Below, in pieces: positions 13,301-23,154 of a stretch of DNA of 64,000 nt (position 1 is the stretch's first letter; each line of letters opens with the position of its first letter). This DNA is from Coccinella septempunctata (taxonomy: Eukaryota > Arthropoda > Insecta > Coleoptera > Coccinellidae). A model generated the notes under the pieces. The model had not been told where the DNA came from. It did no database searches and saw only the letters and a program-made list of their open reading frames with translations. Both the position numbers and the translations under genes were made by a program. Location: the NCBI RefSeq assembly GCF_907165205.1, contig NC_058193.1:26053521-26117520 (forward strand), written 5' to 3'.

Positions 13301-13861
13301 AAGAATAATAGATCAATTTTATTGCAGTTAAAAAAAATGAAAACTAGCCAAACAACAATAACAATTATATATGGAGTTAATTTAATCCACTGTATTAAAC
13401 AGAAATTAACAATGATATTACGAGAACAATGATATTTCGAGACATTGTTTGAATTGGCAACCAGAGTATTTGAATCTTCTGTATCCTTTTGTTCATGTGA
13501 CAATATTTATCTACAAGTCGTAGGTATCTGAGTTCAATGAATACAATATGGAAAAAAATTGATTCAAAAATCTCCGACTGAATTACATGATCATCACAAG
13601 GATAAGTTTTTTCAGTACTAGACAAATATTTTGCTATCGCAATGGTTTCTTAAGATAGGTCAAAATATTTCTTATGGTGTTATACACTCTCTTCAATTTA
13701 ATTGTGGATTTTTATTAAGTATCGGCCACATCAATTCTATCGATCCAAAGAATAACAAAGAGAGCCGTTTGAAATAATATATTTTCCTATTTGTGAGTTT
13801 CATGTACATGATCCTTAAAAGATTGATAAAGTGACTTAATGTTCTACTCGTATATCTCTGT

Positions 13862-13916
13862 GTTATCTATACTGAGTATTATTTCTTTTTCACATCAGGA
13901 AATTGCACTAATTTAG
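13862..13916 (+). promoter_or_regulatory. Candidate 5' leader exon of SLC46 copy 2
   Basis: This block aligns with 22015-22070 upstream of copy 3 (shared GTTATCTATACTGA start). Both end at a conserved donor: ACTAATTTAG|GTGAAT here, ACTAATTAAG|GTGAGT there. Splicing to the acceptor ending at 14685 would remove about 770 bp and leave six bases before the ATG. The 5' limit is unknown. Confidence 0.4.
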
Positions 13917-14685
13917 GTGAATAAATGTTTTTAAATGAGGAAAATATTACCCATAATGAGTTCGTATTTAGCATTATACATTTGAGTTGATGGAATGAAT
14001 TATTATCATTGGTCATCCTGCCTTGTGTCGAACTGTGAAGTAACGGAGATGTTTCTGAGATAATCCTGCAATAAAATTCAGGTGAAGAATTCGAAAGCAG
14101 CATTTTTTAATCCGTTAAATTGTTATTACGCATATGTTCTATTTGCTAGAACATGTTAGTCGCCGTTTTGGAGAATGGAATGAAAATTGAACTTTCCTGA
14201 AAAAACTTGCTTATATATCTAAACAGATCTGGAAATGAGGGAAATATCCTCATCCTTGGCAATAAAGTGAAACTCGTGGAGAAACTAGAGGAAGGAGGCT
14301 TCTTTCTGCATGGGCTGAGACTCATTAAATCAGAATCGAATTCAAAACCTGAGCCAGTTTTTAAAGTATTGATCCTTCTTTTGAGGGATATAAAAGTGAT
14401 GCTGAGAAACCACTCAACAAATATTTGTACAATGAGAACATATTACAGTACTGGATTTGTGTGATCTAGGAAATTACACTCTTGTCCTGTCCAAGGAACA
14501 ATCAGAGTCATTGACGAGGCTTCTCCAGGAGAAAGGTAAAAATGAGTTATCCTTTTACCCTATAAACCATTTGAAACAAGTGAAAAATATCCGGAAAAAG
14601 TTTCAACTAATAACTTCATACACTGTATAGTTCAAATCAACCGAATTAAACCTCTCCTAAGCTATTAAATCTAGTCGATTTCCAG
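13917..14685 (+). other. Probable 5'UTR intron of SLC46 copy 2
   Basis: The first part aligns with DNA upstream of copy 3, so the duplicated unit included upstream sequence. It ends in a pyrimidine-rich acceptor (GATTTCCAG). An 85-codon open frame at 14207-14464 has no recognisable features. Confidence 0.35.
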
Positions 14686-14691
14686 GAAAAT

Positions 14692-17600
14692 ATGGAGATT
14701 CCAAATAAAAATGTTGCATCCACCATTGACGTTCAACAGGAAGAAGTGATATTTACTGAAACAACAAGCAAACCTTCTCTTCTGCAAAATATAAAGAACA
14801 TTATGAGAAATATTACGGTAGAACCAATAGCCTTACTATCGATAACACCAAAACTGATCTGTGGACTAGCGTTAGAGAATTTATGCCTGGAAAAGGCATG
14901 TCTGGTTAACTTATCTCTGAACGAAACAATCTGTCAAGCCATGGTGTTGAGGGATCGCTCTGGATATGCTCCAGAAGATGAAGTAGCCGTTCAGAGGGTG
15001 GTATCTAAAATGCTACCTTACAAATCTGCTAGTCATATCATCCAAATTTTCTTCATACTGATGATAGGCAGTTGGAGTGATAGAACAGGAAGAAGGAGAT
15101 CTATGTTCATTGTTCCTTATATTAGTGATATTATAGCTATCCTTGGCTACCTGTTGTGCGTTTACTTCTTTCTGGAACTGGGAGTTGAATATCCCGTTTT
15201 CTTCGAAGCTTTTTTCTCATATTCCTTAGGAGGAATTCCTTTGCTTATGGCAGGAATGTATAGCTACATTGCCGGGATAACTGATATCAAGTCAAGAACA
15301 GTCAGGGTTGGTGTAGCTGCCACGGTATTACGAATTTCTATGACTTTAGGTATAGCCTTGAGTGGAGTCATGTTCAGATATTTAGGTTTTTATGGAGTGT
15401 TCCTCAGTGCATTAGGAATGAATCTTATTGGTTTTTTTTACATATTCGTTGTTGTAAAGAGAGGCCAACCAAATGAAAAATATATTGAAAAAAGAAGAAA
15501 TGTCTCATGTTGTCGACTCCTGTGGAATGGTATTGCCGAGAGCTTATCAAGCATTTTGGAGATCTGTTTCAAATCCGGGCCGAATAGGAGGAGAACAAAA
15601 ATGATTTTACTGCAGTTAATCAATATTGTGTCATTTGGAATTATGACAGGTAAGGTTATATACTTTTTATGATTTCTAGAGCTGATTTGATCACTCGTTA
15701 AAAAACAGAATTGCAATCGCTTTCAATTTATTAATTGATTCAGAAAAATCAAACCCAATATTCAATTCTCCCTATGTGGAGGACGTGGAAAAAATCGGAA
15801 TAAGAACGCATCATTGTACCTTAAAGAAGGTAATGTATCATGTTTAAATTCATTTCGATATACCTACAGGTGTCCTGAAAGTAAGTTTTCATACGATTCG
15901 AAAACATGCGAAATAACCCTATTTTTCATGAAGAGGATTCGTTTCAAATTTATAGGGTGCTAAATTTTAATTGAAAAAACGATACATTTTGTCCTAAATG
16001 CACCTATAGTATATCCAAATCCAAGAGGCCAGCGGTAAACATTGCAGCATGAAGTGATCACGCGTCAAGAACGTGATAACGCAGAGGTGTACTAATAAAT
16101 TGAATTCCGAGAGCGTTATATTTTAAAACTTTTTGAGTGTTCCAGTTCCGGTGAAAAATGTGTATGCTTATCTACGAGTCTGAGTAATGAACAATTAATC
16201 TAAAGTTCCCACTTTAATAAATACTATGTATATAAATGTGTAACAATATTTTTTTTTTTAAAGTGACTACCCCGTAGTGTCGTCAGAAGATGCAGAACTT
16301 TCCTCTAAGTTGACGATGACTGGTGTTATATCATCCATAATATTATCCAGTTTCCACATGTCTACCTCAACTTTTTGTTTGACATGTTTCACGCACTTTC
16401 TCCATCTTTCGGAAGTAACCCGTGAGAGAGCCTCTTGAAAAAGATTTTGGACGTCAGCCATTTTAAATGTGGTGTTTTTATCTGCCACAAAATTCTTGAC
16501 ATCGGCCCAAATCAATTCAATAGGGTTCAGTTCGCAGTGTTAGGGCGGTAATCTAAGTACTGTAATATTTTGGGCCTTTGCGGTTTCATCCACAATGTAT
16601 TTTTCAAAGTTTTCTTTGTTCTGCCTGACTATCTGCAACTATTGCGCTTTTATGAGGTCAGGGGTGAAATCAATATTTTTCTCCCTCAACCATTGTTGGA
16701 TATCACTCTTTCTGAATTGTGAATTAGGAATTTTTTCCATTTTCCTTGAATGGTAAGGAGCATTATCTAAAACTACTATAGAATTTTCTTCCAATTTAGG
16801 AACTATACCCTCGACCACTTTTCGAAGGACTGACCATCCATTTCTTCATGGTAGTCACCAGTTTTTTTGGATTGGAAAGTCCAGAGTCCTCCAGTTAAAA
16901 AACCAGTGTCACTGCCAATATGACACACTATAATTCTTTGCCCTTTGCCTGAAAAAATATATTCACTTCATTTGAAAAAGAATGTTGAAATTGTTTTCCA
17001 CCAAAAAGGTACTTACATCAAGTTTCACAAAACATTGATTGCTCGATCAACGATTTGGCATTCGATTTCCCGAAGGAAATCATTGAAACTTTCATATTTC
17101 CGAATATATTGGAGGAGTAGCAGTTGAGAATCATCAAATGGGCGTGTATAGATAATTATTTGGTGAAAGAATGATATTCAGAATGCTTATGACCAACTTA
17201 TCGACTGAAAACTAATTGACGTTCATCCGTCACTCGATCGTTGATTCTCTGATCAAGCTTTATGAAACCAAAGGGTTAAACTCAAAATTCAAGACCTTCC
17301 CAGACGGATTTTTAATCCAGTAGATAATCCAGCAAGTAACGCTTGCCGAGAAGATGTAACTGTTTCATCGGTCCACACTTTGGATTTAGTATGACCGGTA
17401 TTTACCCAAGTTTCATCCAAGCAGTAAATCTTCCTGTTTTCATCACGGAAGGTCCTAATTTTCGTGAGATAGTTTCTTCTCCAACATTTAATGTCGTCAC
17501 GGTTCATTAAAAAACTGTTGCGTTGGCGACGTCCATATTTGAAATTAAGTTTTTTCAATATTATAGAGAAGGTACTCTTCTTAAAATTTGGCAAGTTCGA

Positions 17601-20600
17601 GTCTTCATTAACTATTTTTAATACTTTCTCTATAGTCGGGTGTTCATTTCTGAAGAAAAACTCGTGAACTTTTCGCCGTATTACATTTTTATCGAAATCT
17701 GATAAGGACTCCCATTTGGTGGTCCGATTTTGATTTGTTGCCGGCTGTGATAGAACACCGGAATTTATGTATTCGGAAATAATTCTCCTAACACTTCGAG
17801 CTCCAATGCCAAGTCTCTCAGCAACTCGGAGTTCTACGTCCTTTAAACACATTCCTGCATTTTGAATAATCTCAATTTTATAAGTATTCAAAATCATATC
17901 TTTTATCTCGGCACTGAAGTGTCGTTTCAGACGTCTCTTTTTTGGAGGACTTAAGTCAACACGCGATTCCTCAGCAGTATCAGTACTTGACATTATCTTA
18001 AATGCTTGTAACTTGAATAACTTGCTACAACTATAAACCAATTTACGAAAGAAAAAGCAATGAATGATCTCTGCAGTTCTGCACAACAATTCGCATACAA
18101 TCAATGAATCAAACGTAATGCGGTACTGCATTACTCCCACCTGCAAACATGGCGTTCCTGAAGCTTTGACCAATAAGAGGAGTACCTTAAATAAGATCAC
18201 GCGTTAGTCAGTTTGTTTACGCTGGCCTCTCGGATTTGGATAGACTATAGTTAAAAGAATAGTCATTTATGCACAGCATTATTGTACAATCAGTAAAAAA
18301 TCGGTTTTTTGTTGTTGATCGTGACAAAACGCATCGCTTAGTTTTTGATGTTGTTACTACTCGAAATTTAGATACTCAGGAACGTACAACAGAAGTAATG
18401 AACAAAATTTCGACCAACTTTAGTAGACATGACTGGTGTATTGGAACTTTTTTGAAATTATTAGTTTGAACGATTAATTTTGATGTTTCTTTTTGGTTTA
18501 TTTATAACCTACAGCTCAACACCCTGTGGGTGTGAAACGAAGACGTTTTGGCCCATAAAATGGGGTTATTTCTTACTTTTAATTCATGGTTAACGTGGAG
18601 TGGTATAATAATGAGTTTATCGTTTATGACCAAAGAACAAGCAAACAGTATACAATTCGAGTAGCACCGTTTCCAGTATTCAATAGAAAATTTGTAAGTA
18701 TTCTTGAAAATTCACAATTACTAAAATTTTTTTCGAATTTTCAAGAAGAAAAACTGAATACTCTTTTGCAATGTTTGGCGGAGTTAGGGGTGAGTTCACA
18801 ACGAACACATGAATGACCTGCCTGCTTTCCTTGAATTCGTAATTCATCATTTTTATTCCAGGTCGAATTTTTATGTGTGCCATCCTAAACATTGATCGAA
18901 AACAGTTGATTTTCATAAACTTCCAAATGCAAACGATCACGTTGTGAACAGACAAATTCTTGTATTAGCATAAAACTTATTTTTCAGGTGAAACTTCGGT
19001 TCTTTATATGTTCACTAGAAAACAATTTGGTTGGGATGAAGTAGACTACAGCATTTTCAAGTTTTACAAAACAATTCTTCAAGTATTGGGTGAGTTTCTC
19101 ATAAAGGGTATAGTTTCTCCTCATAAATATGTACGAATAAATAAAACATGTCGAATTTGAATTTTTCAGGCTGTGTTTTCGCTCTCGCAGTTTTTGCCAA
19201 ATATCTTCGATGGAATGACATTCAATTAGCTTTACTGTCTTGTTTTAGTAGGTTCACTGGCACAGTTATCATGGCTTTCGCACAAAATAGAATCCTGCTA
19301 TATACAGGTGAGAGTATCGGAGAAATAAAAATACAATTTGAGAGTTGAGAATACTTCGATAACTTCCTACCATTTCGAGATGTCGAGTGAAAAATCTTTA
19401 AGGTAGGTTGCCAAATTTCAACTTCTTTCTTGTTGTAGGCGCCCTGATTGATGTTTTCAGCGGAGTCATTGTAATTGCTGTACGATCTATGATCACGAAA
19501 ACGGTAGATAAGAATGAGCAAGCATTGGCCAATTCCTTAACTGGTGTCCTTGATTCATTTGGATCCTTTCTGATGGGTTCTCTTTATGCCTTTGTATACT
19601 ATCGGACGTTAGCCATATTTCCAGGACTATTCTTCTTAGTTTCGATGCTTTTATACATTCTGATTTTAGGGATGGTACTGTAAGTACTTATTTTGTTCTT
19701 GCAAAAAACCATAACAAAATCTTTGACCTATTGAATATGCATGCACTTCTAGACTAATTTTCCATATATATGATTACGTCATATTTTGTCTGACAGGATC
19801 ATCGAAAAATTTCACCTCTCCTCCGCCATAAGGAAATGTGTTGCCATGTAAAAGATGACCACCGTAACTAGCCACATTTTCCATTAATTACTCAATTATA
19901 ACGATTACTAATACAGGTTCGCTATGAAAAGTAAAACCCTCCTTATTAAATAAAATACTATTTCCTATAAGTGTTTAAACCTTTTACGACTCAAGGGAAA
20001 AAAAGTCTTTGTGATTGTGGATTCTTGTTGAAAGAAGCAGAGGAACAATCTGACGTCATGTATTGAAGTCGACAGACCCACAATATTATAATCATTCACC
20101 ATTAAAGACGTTATAAAAATGTTACTTTTTGTGTTTAAAACTATACTAGGAATGTCGAAATTACAATAAAAAAGTAAAATGATTTCTTACATGATTGCCT
20201 ACAACAGTCTACAGCTAAAAGTGTATACATAGGAATTTTCTCTTCCACTGCGAATTTTCTAATTTATTTATGTTTTCGCAGGTCGTGCGGAAAAGTGTAT
20301 GTCACCATATTTCTCCTTGAATTGAAATAATTCATATTTTTTCGATATTATCCGAGAGGCAACACTTTTTTTTAATTGCCTCTGACAAAGTATTTAACAC
20401 TTCTTAAACCCGTTTGTAACAGCCGAGAATTCTCTACCAAATTTTGGTAAGAAAACGGCAGATATTATTTTGTATGCAACTGAACAGAGAATTCTACCGA
20501 AAGTGCGTATGTAACGGTACATAATTCACGGCGCATGAATTCTCGAGTAAATTTTCTACAGAATTCTCGGCTGTAGCAAACGGGCTTTAGATAAAAACAA

Positions 20601-20824
20601 TTTATGCAAACAACATTTTTCTATATTCTTCTTGTTTCAGAAGAGAAAAAAAAAAACATAAAAAGTTTCAATAAATATGTACTCTTCCAAAACCACATTT
20701 AATCAATAATCAGTTTTATGTGTTTCAATATTGAAGTATGTATAATGGTATTTTTGTTCACAGCATAATCAAGAATATTTCTTTTGGTAATAAGAACGAT
20801 AACGAAGTGGAAAATGAAGACTGA
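14692..20824 (+). CDS. SLC46-type MFS transporter, copy 2 (5 coding exons, 499 aa)
   Basis: Proton-coupled folate transporter-like MFS protein. Exons 14692-15649, 18988-19089, 19170-19307, 19439-19679 and 20764-20824 join in frame and end in TGA. The ATG follows an acceptor ending at 14685. Hydrophobic helices begin near residue 45. The loop 2-3 motif GSWSDRTGRRR is at residues 126-136, and NLS and NET at 73-79 are potential N-glycosylation sites in the first extracellular loop. FTRKQFGWDEVDYSIFK marks exon 2, and the tail is acidic and polar (NKNDNEVENED). Intron 1 is 3.3 kb because it contains a dead DD82E transposon. Intron 4 is 1.1 kb with a small MITE. The protein is very close to copy 3, which points to recent tandem duplication. 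The substrate is unknown. Confidence 0.88.
16267..17993 (-). pseudogene. Degenerate DDE transposase of the DD82E-type element
   Basis: The likely start is the ATG at 17993 (MSSTDTAEESR), followed by a basic patch PPKKRRLKR and a helix-turn-helix region. The catalytic aspartates are in CLDETW (D codon 17415-17417) and VLDNAPYHS (D codon 16765-16767). The glutamate is in NPIELIW (E codon 16516-16518). The second D and the E are in the same frame with 82 codons between them. The gene is dead: there is a frame slip near 16815, stops replace residues between the second D and the E (including the Tyr before HCELNP), and the middle is interrupted at 16945-17289. That gap has intron-like ends and contains a MITE. 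The C-terminal 82 codons (16267-16515) remain open. Confidence 0.85.
17016..17275. mobile_element. 260-bp MITE nested in the DD82E transposase
   Basis: Imperfect terminal inverted repeats of about 40 bp (GTTTCACAAA and GGTTTCATAAAG followed by matching GATC and ATCAACGAT blocks) are flanked by TTA at 17013-17015 and 17276-17278. Removing it leaves a gap of about 85 bp with a GT start and TTTTTTCAG end, which suggests the transposase once had a small intron. Confidence 0.65.
18260..18830 (+). other. Two unidentified open frames in intron 1 of SLC46 copy 2
   Basis: Frames of 66 codons (18269-18469, containing RFFVVDRDKTHRLVFDVVTT) and 76 codons (18586-18816, containing EWYNNEFIVYDQRTSKQY) lie just beyond the right end of the DD82E element. 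Their composition looks protein-like (regular charged and hydrophobic residues) rather than low complexity. I do not recognise a family. They may be remnants of an inserted coding sequence or processed gene. Confidence 0.25.
20405..20589. mobile_element. 185-bp MITE in intron 4 of SLC46 copy 2
   Basis: Terminal inverted repeats: TAAACCCGTTTGTAACAGCC at the left, and GGCTGTAGCAAACGGGCTTTA at the right as its inverse, with AGAATTCTC motifs repeated inside. It is non-coding and lies between exons 4 and 5. Confidence 0.75.
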
Positions 20825-20837
20825 ATCATAGAGAAGA

Positions 20838-20843
20838 AATAAA
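20838..20843 (+). terminator. Polyadenylation signal of SLC46 copy 2
   Basis: AATAAA begins 14 bases after the stop codon, which would give a very short 3'UTR. Confidence 0.5.
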
Positions 20844-20849
20844 TCAATT

Positions 20850-22014
20850 TTTATTCAATTCGATTATATCATAACACTGATGATATATAAAGATAAGGAA
20901 AGTCATAATTTGATTGTCCTTTAAAAACATAGGAGAATCATAATATTGTAATTTCATTTGTCATTAATAGAAAGTTTTGAATTGATTTCTCTTTTTTTTG
21001 CTAGTATCCCTCTCCATTTCATACAAATTTATAACATATTTGCTGGGGATTTCTGTTTTGGAAGCCGATTCAATTAATATTAATCCTGACCCTGCATGGG
21101 TTAATGAATGAATGGAATGGATCTCAGAAAATAATAGTTTGTTGATATTTGTTCGTCTCATGATGTATTTCTTTTTTAATACTTAGATACTCTACTGAAA
21201 ATTCCAAGCCATTCGAATTGAGCAAATCATAAAAACAACATTATTTGCACATTCGAACTACAATTTTTCTGATAGTCAAATATTAGATTTAACAGAGGTC
21301 TTTCACACCAGAGACCTCAATATCTGCCTTAAATTTCTGAAACGGATTTTTTTTATTGTATGTTGTGTGGAAGCGAATACAGCTCTATTCGAAGAAATAA
21401 AAAGTTAAGACTAAGAGGAATTTCTAGTTTGACCTTTCTGAAAAAGAAATCCTAGAGGCCTTCAAAATAAAGTTGCATTAGACACCTGCTCCCTATACAA
21501 ATCCTGGAAGTTGTAGCGCTCTGTTGAAGGAGGTTAATGTAAGATTTTTTAGTAGGTACCTCGAAATCTGTCTCCATACGAACAATAATGAACATATCAC
21601 ATTAATCACCATGATAGGTGAAATATCGGTGGAAGTTTCTTTTCATCGGGCCACCTTGTATTTATATATGTATTTATATTTATATTCAAGTTTCGAGTAC
21701 CTCAATTTACGGTTTGATTTCAAATTGACTATAGCAAAGAGTTATTCTTTCAGAAAAACTTTATTAGAAAAAATTTATTGTGAAACGATAAAATTACACG
21801 ATGTAGGCACATGAATTTAATATGGAAAAAGGTTCAATTCTAAAATATGCGGTTTTTATTTTATCGTATACCTATTCCAAAAATTACTTAGGAGAAAGTC
21901 AATCAGATTAGCAACAGAGAAAACCGCTGAAAATTATCTATTATTCTATTTGTGTTTTTAATGTGCATTATCCTTCAAAGATTAATGAACTGATGTAATT
22001 ACTAGGACTCTTTA
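20850..22014. other. Spacer between SLC46 copies 2 and 3
   Basis: AT-rich DNA without a gene I can support. The open frames at 20964-21161 and 21524-21814 show no motif or codon bias. Confidence 0.5.
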
Positions 22015-22070
22015 GTTATCTATACTGAATATCATTTCGTTCGTCAAATGAGAAAATTCCACTAATTAAG
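22015..22070 (+). promoter_or_regulatory. Candidate 5' leader exon of SLC46 copy 3
   Basis: Homologous to 13862-13916 upstream of copy 2, with the donor conserved (AAG|GTGAGT). It could splice to the acceptor ending at 23148, six bases before the ATG at 23155. The presumed intron has since taken up an F3 repeat. Confidence 0.4.
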
Positions 22071-22236
22071 GTGAGTAAACTTTTTTTAAATTGGGGAATA
22101 TTAGAATGATTTAGGGTCTGCCAACTTTAAGTGCCTGAGATATTTCTGACTAATCCTACCAAAAAAAATATTCAAGACATCAATTCATTAAAATTGTGGA
22201 TAAATAATACATTATATAAATGGTGAGTTTTTAACT

Positions 22237-22622
22237 TGTATACATATATTTCAACAGTAGATTCTTGAGGTCAGAAGAAGCATTTTCTTCTGATTCGCCC
22301 TCGATGAGAAGATTGGCTTCTTGAGTTTTCTTAATGAGCTATGTCATTAAAGAAAAGCAAGATTCCTTTCAGAATAACGGGCTAAATCTATGACAATATA
22401 CACATCAGCAAATCAAGTACGCAATTTTCTGAATGTCACAGATATTTCCTATTTCTATTTTTGTGAAATTATTCGATAATGGAGCATAACTCAAAATTAT
22501 ACTAATTTATTTATGGATATTTAACAGCTTGCATATTTCCAACGAAGCCCAATTGGAAAAAAATGTGTTGTGACCTCAGGTATCTTCTGTTAAAATATGT
22601 ATATGTACAAGTCAAAGACTCA
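22237..22622. mobile_element. Decayed family F3 fold-back repeat
   Basis: Shares blocks with the other F3 copies: TTTCAACAGTAGATTCTTGAG at the left, GAATAAC...GCTAAAT in the middle, and a right arm matching TCTGTTAAAATAT and AAGTCAAAGACTCACC. It lies in the presumed 5'UTR intron of SLC46 copy 3. Confidence 0.6.
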
Positions 22623-23154
22623 CCTCGGGAAGAAAAGATTCAGTGTGGGTCACTGTTCTGTAACAGCATTGAAAAATGTACTCAAGAACACCGACGAAGG
22701 TAGGTTGACTATACTAACTATAGTAACTATTCTTCTTTCTTTTCTGAATTATTATTGCGGAAAAAATGTTCCTCAAAAAAAATTGTTTGCAGATTTACTG
22801 ATTTTCAAAATCAAATGGTAAATAGACAATTTCTGTCTTTTAATTCCTTCATTTCAACACATGGTTCAGAAAATAATTTGCGAGAAAAATCTTACCGTTT
22901 TACGTGAAAACGAAATGAAAATAAATGGTCAGCATTAGTTTGATTTCGAAATCCAGTGAAAACTGCAAAAAGTTTTTATATTTTTCAAACATCTCCACCG
23001 AAATAACTTTACATGCCTATGTTCGGTATTTTCAGGATTAACGTTTCGATTTTGCTGAATAATTAACAAATCCTTGAAACACAATGTACAATTTGAATCA
23101 AGAAAGAAAACGTTTTCGCTTCTACATCTAGTTGTTTTTATTTTACAGGAGAAA

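Larger units (their letters stand above)
16005..18249 (-). mobile_element. Inactive IS630-Tc1-mariner transposon (DD82E-type) in intron 1 of SLC46 copy 2
   Basis: Terminal inverted repeats of about 35 bp: the left end reads TATAGTATATCCAAATCC and the inverse of the right end reads TATAGTCTATCCAAATCC, then GAGGCCAGCG with few mismatches. Both ends are flanked by TA (16005-16006 and 18248-18249), the usual target duplication of this superfamily. The element is about 2.24 kb and opposite in strand to the host gene. Its transposase is broken. Confidence 0.88.

Noticed and set aside
13025..13432. 135-codon plus frame
   Set aside because: Lies mostly in the F6 element and runs through poly-T and TIR sequence; no domain.
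23074..23154. In-frame upstream Met extending SLC46 copy 3 by 27 residues
   Set aside because: A polypyrimidine-AG acceptor lies between it and the conserved start, and copy 2 has the same acceptor-to-ATG layout.
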